A stretch of DNA of 64,000 nt from Ardenticatenaceae bacterium (GCA_020634235.1 JACKCB010000001.1:620001-684000); one strand, 5' to 3'. Shown: positions 55,252 through 64,000, counted from the stretch's first letter. Numbers and translations: made by a program. Notes: a model not told the origin generated them from the sequence alone.

Positions 55252-55754
55252 CGTTCCTGCACCTGTGTCATCAGCGCTGCCAGGTGACCACGCTTCGTGC
55301 GCTCAACGATCACACAGCCTATGCCCTTAGCTTCGCCCGTGCCAGTGGGAAGATTGTGGCCCGCCGCACGGCGCCCCGCCTGATCATGCGCTGCGATCGG
55401 CAATCGGACCCGCCCTGACGTGTGGGTGGCCATCTGCCAGAGGTGTGACGTAACGGTTCAAACCTGGCAGATAAGCCGCCATTTCCTGCCCCGGCCGGGA
55501 TACCCCACAACTGCCAGTCGACTTCATCAGGTGTTAGACGGCCCTTCGCCGTCCCAGCCCCCATCGTGTAATACGATCGTAATACGGGGGCATATTGGCG
55601 CAATCAAGTCCGTCTACCGACAATCGTCAGGTGCGCTTGCGCCGTTAGCTGTGACATGAATCGGAGCAAAGACGCAAAATGCCCCAGGGCCTCGCGCAAG
55701 CGTCAACTGCACGAAATGTTAGCTAGCGATGTAAAGCCACAGAATCATCTTTCT
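55252..55754. other. Gene-free region with several inverted repeats
   Basis: No convincing gene in about 500 bases. It holds an inverted repeat ATCTGCCAG/CTGGCAGAT (55432-55440, 55464-55472), one CCCGGCCGGG copy at 55490, several GTTAGNY-like heptamers (55533, 55644, 55719) and an imperfect long inverted repeat of about 25 bases per arm (about 55646-55675 and 55700-55724). Base composition changes abruptly at its right end. Confidence 0.5.
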
Positions 55755-57131
55755 TTACTTCATCCATTGCTGAACAATCCCTAATAGGAATCCTTCTTCA
55801 ACAATTGGCTCTATTGTACTTGTGTTATCAGACTTGACGCGCCAGATGGGCGAAAGAGCATATGAATCATAACTTTCATCCGGTTCATCAAGAAATAGAT
55901 ATTCGCCATCCGGTGACCAATACAAAAACTCCAGGGGGAATTGTGAGTCAATCGCTGATATCTCTTTTTGCCATAATATCTCACCAGTTTGAGAATCCAA
56001 TACATAAAGCCAATTATTAATTGATAACTCTGAACTGCAAGAGGACAAATAAGCCAGGCGATCTCCCACAGGGGACCAATCCCAATTATGAATACCTATC
56101 TTAAACCCTGGACACTCTGGGTTTAGAGGCAACTGATAATCAATGGTTCCATCAATGGAAACAACACGGCCGCTATTGTATAAAATGCTTTGACCATTTG
56201 GCGAAATATCCACAACAGCTTCTTGAAATTGAATGGTAGCTTCGTCAATTGATGAATAAAGAAAAGGGGTGTACCCTTTGACTAAAAGGGAATCACTCAT
56301 TGTCACCCACTCAAATATTTGGTTTGCCGTTGCTTCAGGAGGCACACTATAAGTGCCAATCATCTTAGCCATACCATCGGCAATATGAATTAGCCATATT
56401 TCGCCTACACAACACTCAGATGTAAAGTCACCTTGTGCCACAGCTATATCCAGACCATTGGGTGACCAACTTGCCCCTAACAAATCCTTGCCTGTAAATA
56501 AACAAGAATTTGTTTCACTATCAAGTTGATAAATACAAAGCTGGTTATTCGCCAGATAGGCAAAGCTTTGGCTGTCTGGCGACCATGTGGGCGAGAGCCG
56601 CGGTTGACCTTGCCCAGCACTCCTTACTTCCCATCTGGTTAAATCTAGTAATTGCCAACGTCCTCTTCCATTGTAGATGATGAGCCATTGCCCATCAGGG
56701 GAAACCTGTGGTGGTAAAGCAACAAAAGTCAACCACACTTGCTCACCGACAGGTTCTATTGAGTTTGTAATAAGCTCAATCTCGCTCCCATCTCTATCGG
56801 TTCGTGATAGGTAGTTGTTCGTGTATAAAAAAATGATGGGTGCTCCTTGTGGCAAAGTTGCTGAAGTGGGTAAAGGGATAGGAGTGGGGGTGAAGGTGGA
56901 AGTGGGTATCGGAGTAAAGGTAGGCACAGGGGGTGGCGAAGCATAAAAAGTGGGTGAAGGAGAAGGATATAAAGTAGAAGAAGGGAGAGGAATAGTAGTA
57001 ACCGTTGGACTTGATAGCGCGATGATGGTTGCAGAGCCAGTGACTGTTTCGCTTGGTAAGATTTGGGGTTGACAATTGGCAGCAAACAAAGTAAGGACGC
57101 TAAACATTAGAATAAAAAATCTTGCCTTCAT
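55755..57131 (-). CDS. Exported beta-propeller (WD40/TolB-like) protein, probable lipoprotein
   Basis: 458 residues: a signal peptide (MKARFFILMFSVLTLFAAN) with a Cys at about 20, a Thr/Pro/Ser-rich linker (about 35-95), then repeated blades of the TolB/WD40-like type such as VSPDGQWLIIYNG, WSPDSQSFAYLANNQLCIY and WSPDGEYLFLDE. The lipobox is imperfect (Asn before Cys). Such proteins usually act as extracellular scaffolds. It is AT-rich, unlike its surroundings, has no CCCGGCCGGG and lies in the accessory patch with the M23 peptidase. Confidence 0.75.
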   Translation of the reverse strand: MKARFFILMFSVLTLFAANCQPQILPSETVTGSATIIALSSPTVTTIPLPSSTLYPSPSPTFYASPPPVPTFTPIPTSTFTPTPIPLPTSATLPQGAPIIFLYTNNYLSRTDRDGSEIELITNSIEPVGEQVWLTFVALPPQVSPDGQWLIIYNGRGRWQLLDLTRWEVRSAGQGQPRLSPTWSPDSQSFAYLANNQLCIYQLDSETNSCLFTGKDLLGASWSPNGLDIAVAQGDFTSECCVGEIWLIHIADGMAKMIGTYSVPPEATANQIFEWVTMSDSLLVKGYTPFLYSSIDEATIQFQEAVVDISPNGQSILYNSGRVVSIDGTIDYQLPLNPECPGFKIGIHNWDWSPVGDRLAYLSSCSSELSINNWLYVLDSQTGEILWQKEISAIDSQFPLEFLYWSPDGEYLFLDEPDESYDSYALSPIWRVKSDNTSTIEPIVEEGFLLGIVQQWMK

Positions 57132-57272
57132 AATTCACCTTGCGTATTTGAGAATTGGTCTTTGCTAGTTTCCCAAACTCAGCCATCAAATTGGTCCAAA
57201 ACAATAAAGAATGTACTAAAGGGCAAAACAATTCCCTGCCCTTTAGTTGGTTGCTCAATAAAGTTTTGAACA

Positions 57273-58478
57273 CTAATATCGGATTGTGCCGCAAGGATTA
57301 CCTGATTCTGGATATAATCCCGCTGTAGGGGTGAAGATTGTCATTCCCGTTAGATCTACAGCCGTATTATTGTTTACATCGCGTACATGAAAATGGAGAT
57401 GAGGACCGGTACATTGCCCTGTACATCCCACCGTCCCTACGCTACCATGTTTGGCTACTGCCCATCCATTTGCATTAAGGCTCCACCAATCAATGCTATC
57501 CAGATGAGCGTAGTAAGCTTCATAATTACTTGTTTGAGCTTTGACTAAGTTTCCGTACTGACTATGCCACTGTGCATAAGTAACGGCTCCTGTATTTGAA
57601 CCTACTACAACCGACCCTGTAGCTCTTGGGATATCTATGGCAAAATTAGACGATCCGCTATGAAATGCAGAATCACATCTTGTATTGTAAGGCCCTCCAT
57701 TAAAAGGAGAACGCCAAGAGGAGCTTATGGCTAGCGGCAGTATGAAGGGCTGAAGTTGTTGGGATGAGGCACTTTCATTTGGTATATCAGGAAAACCATT
57801 CAAGGAAAGAGGCTGGAAGCTCGATCCATATACCTCTTGAAGCGTGTTGGGGGTACCTTTTCCAAACCTTAGAGAATTTACGAGGTTTTCATAAATTGCA
57901 ATATCCTCATCTTCTTCAACATTAGACCAAATGAACCAAACTATTTCATTTCTAGGGATGTTAACATATCGAAAAGTGTGTTCCCCTTGACCGATTTCGT
58001 ATAAGGCATCTAGCCTATTGACTTTAATGTAGTGTGTCTGGGTGATATTGATTTCATCAACACCAGGTACTTCGCCTAATTCATTATACTGATCTGTCCA
58101 CTCTTTATACTGATCTGTCCACTCTTTTAGAGAGTGCTCGTCCGACCAAGCGATTAAATACATTCCGACCTGTATTTTGGGTAATGTATTGTGTAAATCG
58201 GTTTGGTTATCAACAGTAGAAGGGGCGCTTTGGCTAAAAGTTAGTGTGGCTCCAACACCATGTGAATCGTCACGTGGAGTGATATTCCAATCAGATGGAT
58301 ATTTTATACTAAAGTCAAAACGGGAATCGGTATAAACAGCCCAACTGCTATCGAAATTTGTAGCGATGGTATCATCTTTTGATTTGCTGGCTGATGCTGT
58401 AGTGGCACTTATGACTAGGCCCGACAGCAGGATGGTTATCAATAGTAAGTAACTTGCAAATTTCCGACTCGAATACAT
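57273..58478 (-). CDS. Secreted M23-type peptidase
   Basis: 401 residues with an N-terminal signal peptide ending near SATTASA, a middle domain starting YTDSRFDFSIKYPSDW (a common exported beta domain) and a C-terminal M23 zinc peptidase domain: FHSGSSNFAIDIP (His and Asp metal ligands spaced more widely than in classic HxxxD), then GPHLHFHVRD (HxH). It should cut peptidoglycan peptides or another peptide outside the cell. A 21-bp tandem duplication (58087-58128) repeats EWTDQY-K. AAGGAG precedes the ATG. Clearly AT-rich against its surroundings. Confidence 0.82.
   Translation of the reverse strand: MYSSRKFASYLLLITILLSGLVISATTASASKSKDDTIATNFDSSWAVYTDSRFDFSIKYPSDWNITPRDDSHGVGATLTFSQSAPSTVDNQTDLHNTLPKIQVGMYLIAWSDEHSLKEWTDQYKEWTDQYNELGEVPGVDEINITQTHYIKVNRLDALYEIGQGEHTFRYVNIPRNEIVWFIWSNVEEDEDIAIYENLVNSLRFGKGTPNTLQEVYGSSFQPLSLNGFPDIPNESASSQQLQPFILPLAISSSWRSPFNGGPYNTRCDSAFHSGSSNFAIDIPRATGSVVVGSNTGAVTYAQWHSQYGNLVKAQTSNYEAYYAHLDSIDWWSLNANGWAVAKHGSVGTVGCTGQCTGPHLHFHVRDVNNNTAVDLTGMTIFTPTAGLYPESGNPCGTIRY
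58087..58128 (-). repeat. Tandem 21-bp repeat inside the M23 gene
   Basis: Two adjacent 21-base units (58087-58107, 58108-58128) differ only at the last base and encode a doubled KEWTDQY-like heptapeptide in the middle domain. Confidence 0.85.
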
Positions 58479-58944
58479 GATATGCTCCTTGAGGTTAAAA
58501 TTTTTTCTTGGTTCAATTTACAGTAGGGTTGGATTATTTCATCTATACATTGGCCCAAAACTTATAATTCACCTCCTGTGATGCGAGTTGCTCAGTTATG
58601 GAGCAAGCCAGCTAACGAAGTAAGGATTCATACGGCGCGGAGTCTTCGGAGCCGCCGTATAATCCTGAGTTGAACGAAGCCGCATCTGACGGCAGCGCTT
58701 CTACTTGGAATTTAAGCCTGGGGATTACCTGATAACCACGACCGCTCAGCCCCACGACCAGCGTCATTATAGCAGTTTGGACTGGAAAAGGTCAATCATC
58801 CCGCCCGATTTTCCGCCTTTGTTTGGCGCCGCCGACAGCGCCGCCGACAGCGTCATCGAACGCAAAACGACCACCAGGCAGCATGAAACAAACAGCCCGT
58901 CTGCGGTTGCTTGTCGTGCGGCAGTTGTCAGCCCACGATGCCAC
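58479..58944. other. Intergenic boundary region of the AT-rich patch
   Basis: No gene is supported. It holds an imperfect inverted repeat (58624-58665; inner arms ATACGGCG/CGCCGTAT with outer GGATT/AATCC), a heptamer pair GTTAGCT (minus, 58610-58616) and GTTGAAC (plus, near 58673), and a doubled CGCCGACAG element around 58830-58850. GC content rises from the AT-rich patch to normal across it. Confidence 0.45.
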
Positions 58945-59397
58945 TCAAGGCGGCTGCCAGGGAATCCCTGCACCTGGCTGCCGCCGTGGCCGTCGCTGCA
59001 CAAGACGGAGGAGTTGGCCGCACTGCGGACAGCGTCGCCCCGTCTCTCTTGGCTCCATTGTCTTCGTTGGCTCCGTCATCGTCTCGCGGGATTGCTCTTT
59101 AGACGGCGCTGCCGGCGGCTTCAGCCAGGCGGCCACTTGCTGCAACCGCGTCCGCTGCCCGGAGCTGAAGAAGCCATCGTAGCGGACTTTCACAAACCCT
59201 CGTGGCAAAACACGCTGCAAGAAACGGCGGATGAACGCCAGTACCGGCACGGTGGCGAGGCGCCAGTGGCGGGTGCCAGACGGCCGGTAGCGAAACGTGA
59301 CCGTTACAGCGCCATCGTATACCCGGCACCTTCTTGACAGCGTCCGGCAAATCGCCCATAATCCTTCTTGTGCGGTTGCCCAATTGGCAGCCAGCAA
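58945..59397 (-). pseudogene. IS91-family (Y2) transposase remnant, C-terminal part
   Basis: The frame carries VTVTFRYRPSGTRHWRLATVPVLAFIRRFLQRVLPRGFVKVRYDGFFS, the C-terminal region of IS91-family rolling-circle transposases, and a closing Cys motif (CPQCGQLLRLV). The N-terminal half with the two catalytic Tyr and the HUH motif is missing; sequence before about 59340 is unrelated. It is therefore a decayed fragment. It borders the AT-rich patch, in line with past mobile-element activity there. Confidence 0.75.
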
Positions 59398-59527
59398 ACA
59401 GCAACCCTTAACGAGCGAGGCCCATGATTAGCTAAGTTTACCCCACCCCTTTGTTCACCACCCGCCGGCCGTGCCAGCCCTATGCAGCCCCCGGCCGGGA
59501 CACCCGAACACCCCCCGGAGGTAAACC

Positions 59528-61192
59528 ATGCTATCATCCACCCACCCGGCCGCGCTCACGGCCCACCAACTCACCAAAGCCTACCACCTCACGCCCATCC
59601 TCAAGGATGTCTCCTTCAGCGTGAACCGCGGCGAGCGCGCCGCCCTCATCGGCCCCAACGGCTGCGGCAAAACCACCCTGCTGCGCATCCTGGCCGGCGA
59701 GCTGCCCGCCGACAGCGGCCACGTCAGCCTGGCCCCGGCCGGGCTGCGCCTCGGCTACCTGCCCCAGGCCTTCCCCCACGACCCCCACCTCACCCTGGAC
59801 AACCTGCTGGGCCAGGTAGGCGGCAACCTGGCCCACCTGGAAAACCAGTTAGGCGAACTGGCCCAGGCCCTGGCCCACGACCCCGGCCGGGAAACGCTGC
59901 AAATCGCCTACGACCAGGCCCTCACCCGCCTCAACCAGGCCAACCCCGGCCGGGTTCACACCATCCTGGCCAGCCTCGGCCTGGCCGGCATCCCCGGCCA
60001 ACAGCGCGTAGGCACCCTCAGCGGCGGCCAAAAAACCCGCCTCGCCCTCGCCCTGGCCCTGCTCAACAACCCCGACCTGCTGCTGCTCGACGAACCCACC
60101 AACCACCTGGACATCAGCATGATCGAATGGCTGGAAGCGTGGCTGGACAGCTTTAGCGGCGGCATCCTCTTCGTCTCCCACGACCGCACCTTCATCGACC
60201 GCGTGGCCACCAAAGTGCTGGACCTGGACCCCCACACCCAAACCCTCCGCGAATACCCCGGCGGCTACAGCGACTACCTGGCCATCTACCACAGCGAGCG
60301 CGACAAACAATGGTCCGCCTGGCGCGACCAGGTATACGAAGTGCGGCGCATGCGCCAGGACATCGCCCGCACCCGCGAGCAGGCCAACTGGGTAGAACGC
60401 AACACCACACCCCGCCAGCCCGGCGTTCGCCGCTACGCGAAGAAGGTCGCCCGCAAAGCCAAATCCCGCGAAAAAAAGCTGGACCGCTACCTGGCCGCAG
60501 CCGACCGCGTGGAGAAGCCCACCCGCAGTTGGCAAATGAAGCTAGACTTCGCCGAGCCAGCCCACCTGGGCCAGCAAGTACTGACGCTGGAAGGGCTGGC
60601 GGTGGGCTACCCCGGCCGGGACCCCCTCCTCAGCAACCTCAACCTGGACATCCAGGCCGGCCAGCGCGTTGTTCTCACCGGCCCCAACGGCTGCGGCAAA
60701 ACCACCCTGCTGCGCACCATTGCCGGCCAGTTGGCCCCCTGCGCCGGCCGGGTGCACCTCGGTCACAGCGTCCGCCTGGGCTACATGTCCCAAGAACAAG
60801 AGCAGCTAGACCCCCAGCACAGCGCCCTGGCCATGCTGCAGCGCGTCGCCCCGCTCAACGAAACCGACGCCCGCTCCTTCTTGCACTTCTTTTTGTTCAG
60901 TGGGGATGATGCCCTGCGCCCCGGCCGGGACCTCAGCTTTGGCGAACGCGCCCGCCTCTCCCTGGCCCTGCTGGTCGCCGCCGGCTGCAACTTCCTCATC
61001 CTGGACGAACCCATCAACCACCTGGACATCCCCTCGCGCAGCCGCTTCGAGGAGGCGCTGGCCCAGTTCGAAGGCACCATCCTGGCCGTCGTTCACGACC
61101 GCTACTTCATACAGCAGTTCGCTACCGACCTCTGGCTGGCCGGCAGCGGCCAGATAGAGACCCGCATCTTGCGCGACAGCACAGACGACTAG
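59528..61192 (+). CDS. ABC-F ATPase
   Basis: 554 residues with two ATPase domains and no membrane segment. Both Walker A motifs read GPNGCGKTTLLR; signatures are LSGGQKTRLALAL and LSFGERARLSLAL; Walker B lines are LLLLDEPTNHLD and FLILDEPINHLD. The linker (about 240-340) is basic and helical, as in ABC-F proteins that act on the ribosome in translation quality control or antibiotic protection. Which type cannot be told by eye. GGAGG lies 6 bases before the ATG. Five CCCGGCCGGG copies lie inside. Confidence 0.92.
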   Translation: MLSSTHPAALTAHQLTKAYHLTPILKDVSFSVNRGERAALIGPNGCGKTTLLRILAGELPADSGHVSLAPAGLRLGYLPQAFPHDPHLTLDNLLGQVGGNLAHLENQLGELAQALAHDPGRETLQIAYDQALTRLNQANPGRVHTILASLGLAGIPGQQRVGTLSGGQKTRLALALALLNNPDLLLLDEPTNHLDISMIEWLEAWLDSFSGGILFVSHDRTFIDRVATKVLDLDPHTQTLREYPGGYSDYLAIYHSERDKQWSAWRDQVYEVRRMRQDIARTREQANWVERNTTPRQPGVRRYAKKVARKAKSREKKLDRYLAAADRVEKPTRSWQMKLDFAEPAHLGQQVLTLEGLAVGYPGRDPLLSNLNLDIQAGQRVVLTGPNGCGKTTLLRTIAGQLAPCAGRVHLGHSVRLGYMSQEQEQLDPQHSALAMLQRVAPLNETDARSFLHFFLFSGDDALRPGRDLSFGERARLSLALLVAAGCNFLILDEPINHLDIPSRSRFEEALAQFEGTILAVVHDRYFIQQFATDLWLAGSGQIETRILRDSTDD

Positions 61193-61240
61193 GGCACTGC
61201 TCCGGAGATTCGCACAACATCTGCCACAAGGTCAGCGCTC

Positions 61241-61303
61241 AGACCTGACAGATTTTTCACCACAGGCATGCGCCAGGAATTGGCGCAAAAATCTGTCAGG
61301 TCT
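61241..61303. terminator. Long nested hairpin after the ABC-F gene
   Basis: A 17-bp perfect stem ending in T-run/A-run (61241-61257 and 61287-61303) encloses a 29-base loop that itself contains GCGCCA-GGAAT-TGGCGC. It can terminate transcription on both strands, but its size and nesting also resemble small interspersed repeats. Confidence 0.7.
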
Positions 61304-61362
61304 CCAGGGGAACCAGACGCCTGCGCCACAGGCAAGACAGGCCCACCGCGCCCGGCCGCGTC

Positions 61363-61731
61363 CTATCCTTCTGCCACCAGCAGTTGGTTCAACGCCTCGC
61401 GGGCCGCCGGCAGATGCTGCAGCGCCGCCCAATCCCCCACAAAATCCTGCGCCCGTTCCGCCGCCAGCAGCCGGTAGAATGGGTCCGATTGGGCCGGCTG
61501 GCCACCCACCAGCGCTTGCTGCCAGTATGGGCGCAGCCGCTCCGCCCAGGCCGGGTAATGAACCTGCAAGAAGGTCCGCGCCGCCTGGTAGGCCGCCTCA
61601 TCCTCAGCAGTGGCCTGGCGCGCCTTGTACACCCGCACCGCCAGCGCCTCCACCACGTCCCACCGGGCAATCAGCGCCGCCAGGTCGCGGTCTTGGGACC
61701 ATTGGCTCAGAAATCTGGTGAAAGGATTCAT
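61363..61731 (-). CDS. Small protein of unknown function
   Basis: 122 residues starting MNPFTRFLSQWSQDRDLAALIARWDVVEAL. Helical, Ala/Gln/Arg-rich, no membrane segment and no recognised motif. The ATG at 61731 is favoured over a longer frame whose leader is low-complexity; the ribosome-binding site is weak. It follows the MprF-like gene after 68 bases on the same strand and may share its transcript. Confidence 0.55.
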   Translation of the reverse strand: MNPFTRFLSQWSQDRDLAALIARWDVVEALAVRVYKARQATAEDEAAYQAARTFLQVHYPAWAERLRPYWQQALVGGQPAQSDPFYRLLAAERAQDFVGDWAALQHLPAAREALNQLLVAEG

Positions 61732-61799
61732 GCTTCTTGTCTCGCTAACAACCGCGGGCCACGCACCCCGGCCGGGGCCCAGCACCCACGCACCGCCCC

Positions 61800-64000
61800 C
61801 TAACGCTCATCCGTCGGCCGCAAACGCAGCCGGCGGCGCAAAAAGGACCGGACCACACCCAGGTCCGAATTCCCCCGCAGCACCGCCGTCCACACCGCCG
61901 GCAAACTGAGCGTACCCGGATACGCCAGGTAGCGCATCGACCAGCGCGGCGCAAAATGCACCTCCACGTCATGCGTATCGCGAAACGTGTACTGGCTAAC
62001 ACTCTGATAAACAGCGTTGAGCACGCGGTTTTTGCCCACGGCGCTGCCATCGGCCAGCGGGCTGGTGCCGCAGTGCACGCGGGCATAGCCGGCCGCTGCC
62101 GCCCATTGCAGCAGCGTCAGAAACAGCAAAGTGATGGTGCCGTCGGCAATTTGCGAGCGGTGCTGCAGCAAGTCGATGACCACCGCATCGCCGCGCAGCG
62201 GGCGCATGAGCGTGGCAAAAGCGGTCATGACCCCCTCCGGGTTGTAAGTCACAACCACCGGGCTTTGGCGCACAAACGCCTCGTCAAACCAGCCCAGCCA
62301 GATGCGCTTGCGATTGGTGTTCACCATGGTCAGCCACTCATCGCTAATCTGGTGGATGGTCAGCAGCACCTCATCGCCCAACGGCGCATCCAGGCAAACA
62401 GCCCGGTAACCGCGCGCCACCAGCCCCGCCACTTCGGCCTGCAAGGATTCATAACGCTCGGCCCCCAAGTCCACCCCGGTCAAATCGATGGTGCCCTCGC
62501 GCCCCACGCTCATCACGTTGAAGCCCATTTCCTGGTACAGGTCCAGGTTATCCGGCTGAATCTGGTAAAAAGCAGGATTCCAATCATTGCGGCGGCAGAA
62601 ACGGTCAAATTGACTGATGGCGTCTGCGGTGTCCCCGGCCGGGCCGATGGGGTCCCCCAGGGCAATCGCCGTGCGCCCTTGCAGCTCATAGGCAATGAGC
62701 GACCCGGCCGGGCTGAAGTAATAGGACTTGCCCCGCCACAACGCCAGCAGCGCCTGCGACGTGTAGCCAAACTCACGCACAATCGCCTCCGCCCGCAGCC
62801 GCTGGTCGGCCGTCACCGGCTGGCGCACCAGCACCGGCCGGATCAACAAGACAAACACATACACATACGTCAGCCCGCTCAGCAAATAAATCGCCATAGC
62901 AAAGATCCGGCCCGTTTCGCCAATGTCAATCAGGCCCGGATCATAGAAACGGGTCATCATCGTCACCGTCTGGCGCAGTGCCACCCCCAGGTCAAACGGC
63001 TGCCCGCGCAGAAACGTCACCCAATAAAAACCAAAAATGCCATAAGCCAGGATAAACACCCAGGCCGCAGCCAAAAGCTGCAAAGCCTGCCTCACCGATG
63101 GGCGGTCTGACCGGGCATGGAAATGGGGTTGCAGCAAGAACAGCCAGCCACCCAGCGCCGCCGCCAGCCCGGCGGCCACAAACTCCGACTGCCAGAGATG
63201 GTTCAGGGCAGAGAACAACAGCACCAGCAAAGTCAGCACCCAGGCCGCCCGCTTGCGCCGCCACAAGGCAAAGGCCAGCAGCAGCAGCGCCAGGCCCGAC
63301 AACGCCGCGGTCAGTTGGCCGCCCCGCTGCACCTCCAGCGGCGAATATTGGGCCACCGCCGCCAGGTCGCTGGCCAATTCCGGCGGCACGCCGGGAATGT
63401 CCAGGTCTACCGCCAGGCTGGGGGTAACAGCCCCCAGGGCATTGAACACGCCCATCAACGCCGTCAGCAGGGCCACAATGCGCACACTCCACACTTCCGC
63501 CAGCGAACGCTCCGCCGCGCCCAACGACTTCAGCCGCTGCAGCAGGAAAAAGCCAATCAGCAGCGGCAGCCAAAAGGTCAGGCCACGATAGGCCAGCACG
63601 GTGATGGTGGCCACCGCGCCAGGCACGCCCAGGCTAACGTATACGCTGGGCATAATGTTCTCCACAAAGCCCACGCCCTGCGGCGTGGGGGAGACAATGA
63701 CAAAAAGGTAGCCAATCGCATAGCCGGAGATGAGTGTGCCCAGGCCAAGGCTGGGGTAGCGAAAGGCCAGGAACAGGCAGTAGAGGGTAAGAATATTGCT
63801 GGCGTGTGAAGCCAGCCCCATGGCCCCGATTTTGAGCAGGCCCCCCGGCCGGGCAGCCACCGCCTCACCCGCATCGGTAAACTCATGGGCCGTCTGCAGC
63901 GCCCAGGCCTCGCCCATTAGCGGGCGGTGGCGCAGCCGCTGGCTGAGGCCATTAACCACCTGCTGCACACGGAAGAGAAAGCGGCGCAGCAAGTCCGGCT
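61800..64000 (-). CDS. MprF-like flippase/aminoacyl-transferase (membrane domain plus DUF2156), 5' truncated by window edge
   Basis: The frame is open to the right edge, so the start lies outside; visible residues number about 733. The first part has many membrane segments and the LPG-synthase-type block SGYAIGYLFVIVSPTPQGVGFVENIMP; the second, from about SQALLALWRGKSYYFSPAGSLIAYELQGRTAIALGDPIGP, is a DUF2156 GNAT-like aminoacyl-transferase domain. This is the architecture of lysyl- or alanyl-phosphatidylglycerol synthases (MprF), which modify and flip lipids to reduce membrane negative charge. The exact amino acid and lipid are not determinable. Confidence 0.85.
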   Translation of the reverse strand, partial: PDLLRRFLFRVQQVVNGLSQRLRHRPLMGEAWALQTAHEFTDAGEAVAARPGGLLKIGAMGLASHASNILTLYCLFLAFRYPSLGLGTLISGYAIGYLFVIVSPTPQGVGFVENIMPSVYVSLGVPGAVATITVLAYRGLTFWLPLLIGFFLLQRLKSLGAAERSLAEVWSVRIVALLTALMGVFNALGAVTPSLAVDLDIPGVPPELASDLAAVAQYSPLEVQRGGQLTAALSGLALLLLAFALWRRKRAAWVLTLLVLLFSALNHLWQSEFVAAGLAAALGGWLFLLQPHFHARSDRPSVRQALQLLAAAWVFILAYGIFGFYWVTFLRGQPFDLGVALRQTVTMMTRFYDPGLIDIGETGRIFAMAIYLLSGLTYVYVFVLLIRPVLVRQPVTADQRLRAEAIVREFGYTSQALLALWRGKSYYFSPAGSLIAYELQGRTAIALGDPIGPAGDTADAISQFDRFCRRNDWNPAFYQIQPDNLDLYQEMGFNVMSVGREGTIDLTGVDLGAERYESLQAEVAGLVARGYRAVCLDAPLGDEVLLTIHQISDEWLTMVNTNRKRIWLGWFDEAFVRQSPVVVTYNPEGVMTAFATLMRPLRGDAVVIDLLQHRSQIADGTITLLFLTLLQWAAAAGYARVHCGTSPLADGSAVGKNRVLNAVYQSVSQYTFRDTHDVEVHFAPRWSMRYLAYPGTLSLPAVWTAVLRGNSDLGVVRSFLRRRLRLRPTDER

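Noticed and set aside
55319..55603. Frames of about 90 codons in the gap after the aldolase
   Set aside because: They cross terminators and inverted repeats, have no ribosome-binding site and show no recognisable sequence.
58705..59337. Plus-strand frame of 210 codons across the transposase remnant
   Set aside because: The minus strand shows clear IS91-type sequence; the plus frame is Arg/Pro/His-rich with no motif.

Overview
The window looks like chromosomal DNA from a high-GC bacterium, most likely a Chloroflexota member of the Anaerolineae kind. That is an inference from overall gene content and family types; no 16S rRNA is present to confirm it. No rRNA, tRNA, CRISPR array or prophage was recognised. 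Start codons are mixed: ATG, GTG and an unusual number of TTG starts, mostly behind good Shine-Dalgarno sequences.

Layout. 1-20 kb holds assorted housekeeping and accessory genes: a truncated phosphatase-superfamily protein, an SGNH hydrolase, a lipoprotein, a metallo-beta-lactamase-fold hydrolase, a lytic transglycosylase with a membrane partner, a 4Fe-4S uracil-DNA glycosylase, a free-standing GyrA-type C-terminal propeller, an endonuclease/exonuclease/phosphatase protein, a DUF4139 protein, an alpha/beta-hydrolase-acyl-CoA-ligase fusion, an elongated TrmB, arginase, an ABC exporter, an SH3-domain membrane protein and a methylase-MazG fusion. 20.2-46.2 kb is one nearly continuous minus-strand information-processing block. 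In transcription order it runs rpoB, then rpsL-rpsG-fusA-tuf, the S10/spc-type ribosomal protein genes, secY-adk-rpmJ-rpsM-rpsK-rpsD-rpoA-rplQ, truA and rplM-rpsI, ending at a clear terminator. rpoC is not beside rpoB, and infA and map are missing from their usual places. 46.5-55.2 kb holds a glycosyltransferase, a prephenate-dehydrogenase-like protein, SufE, a thyA-folA-dus operon, an M20 peptidase, an HD hydrolase and a large class II aldolase. 55.2-59.5 kb is an accessory patch: a distinctly AT-rich pair of exported proteins (a propeller protein and an M23 peptidase) bounded by short inverted repeats and followed by an IS91-family transposase remnant. 59.5-64 kb holds an ABC-F ATPase, a small unknown protein and a truncated MprF-like protein.

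The most striking signal is not a gene. The perfect 10-bp palindrome CCCGGCCGGG occurs about 70 times by hand count, where under one would be expected by chance at about 60% GC. Inside genes it usually sits in the frame that reads Pro-Ala-Gly, less often Pro-Gly-Arg. It is nearly missing from the ribosomal block (three copies between 20.0 and 42.2 kb) and absent from the AT-rich patch. It resembles the HIP1 palindrome of cyanobacteria in behaviour but has a different sequence.

Other points worth attention: bL29 with a tail that doubles its length, uS14 with a widened zinc knuckle, RpoB with an insertion of roughly 140 residues, structured leaders before rpsL and rpsD, and a strong promoter with an adjacent perfect dyad upstream of the membrane protein/transglycosylase pair.
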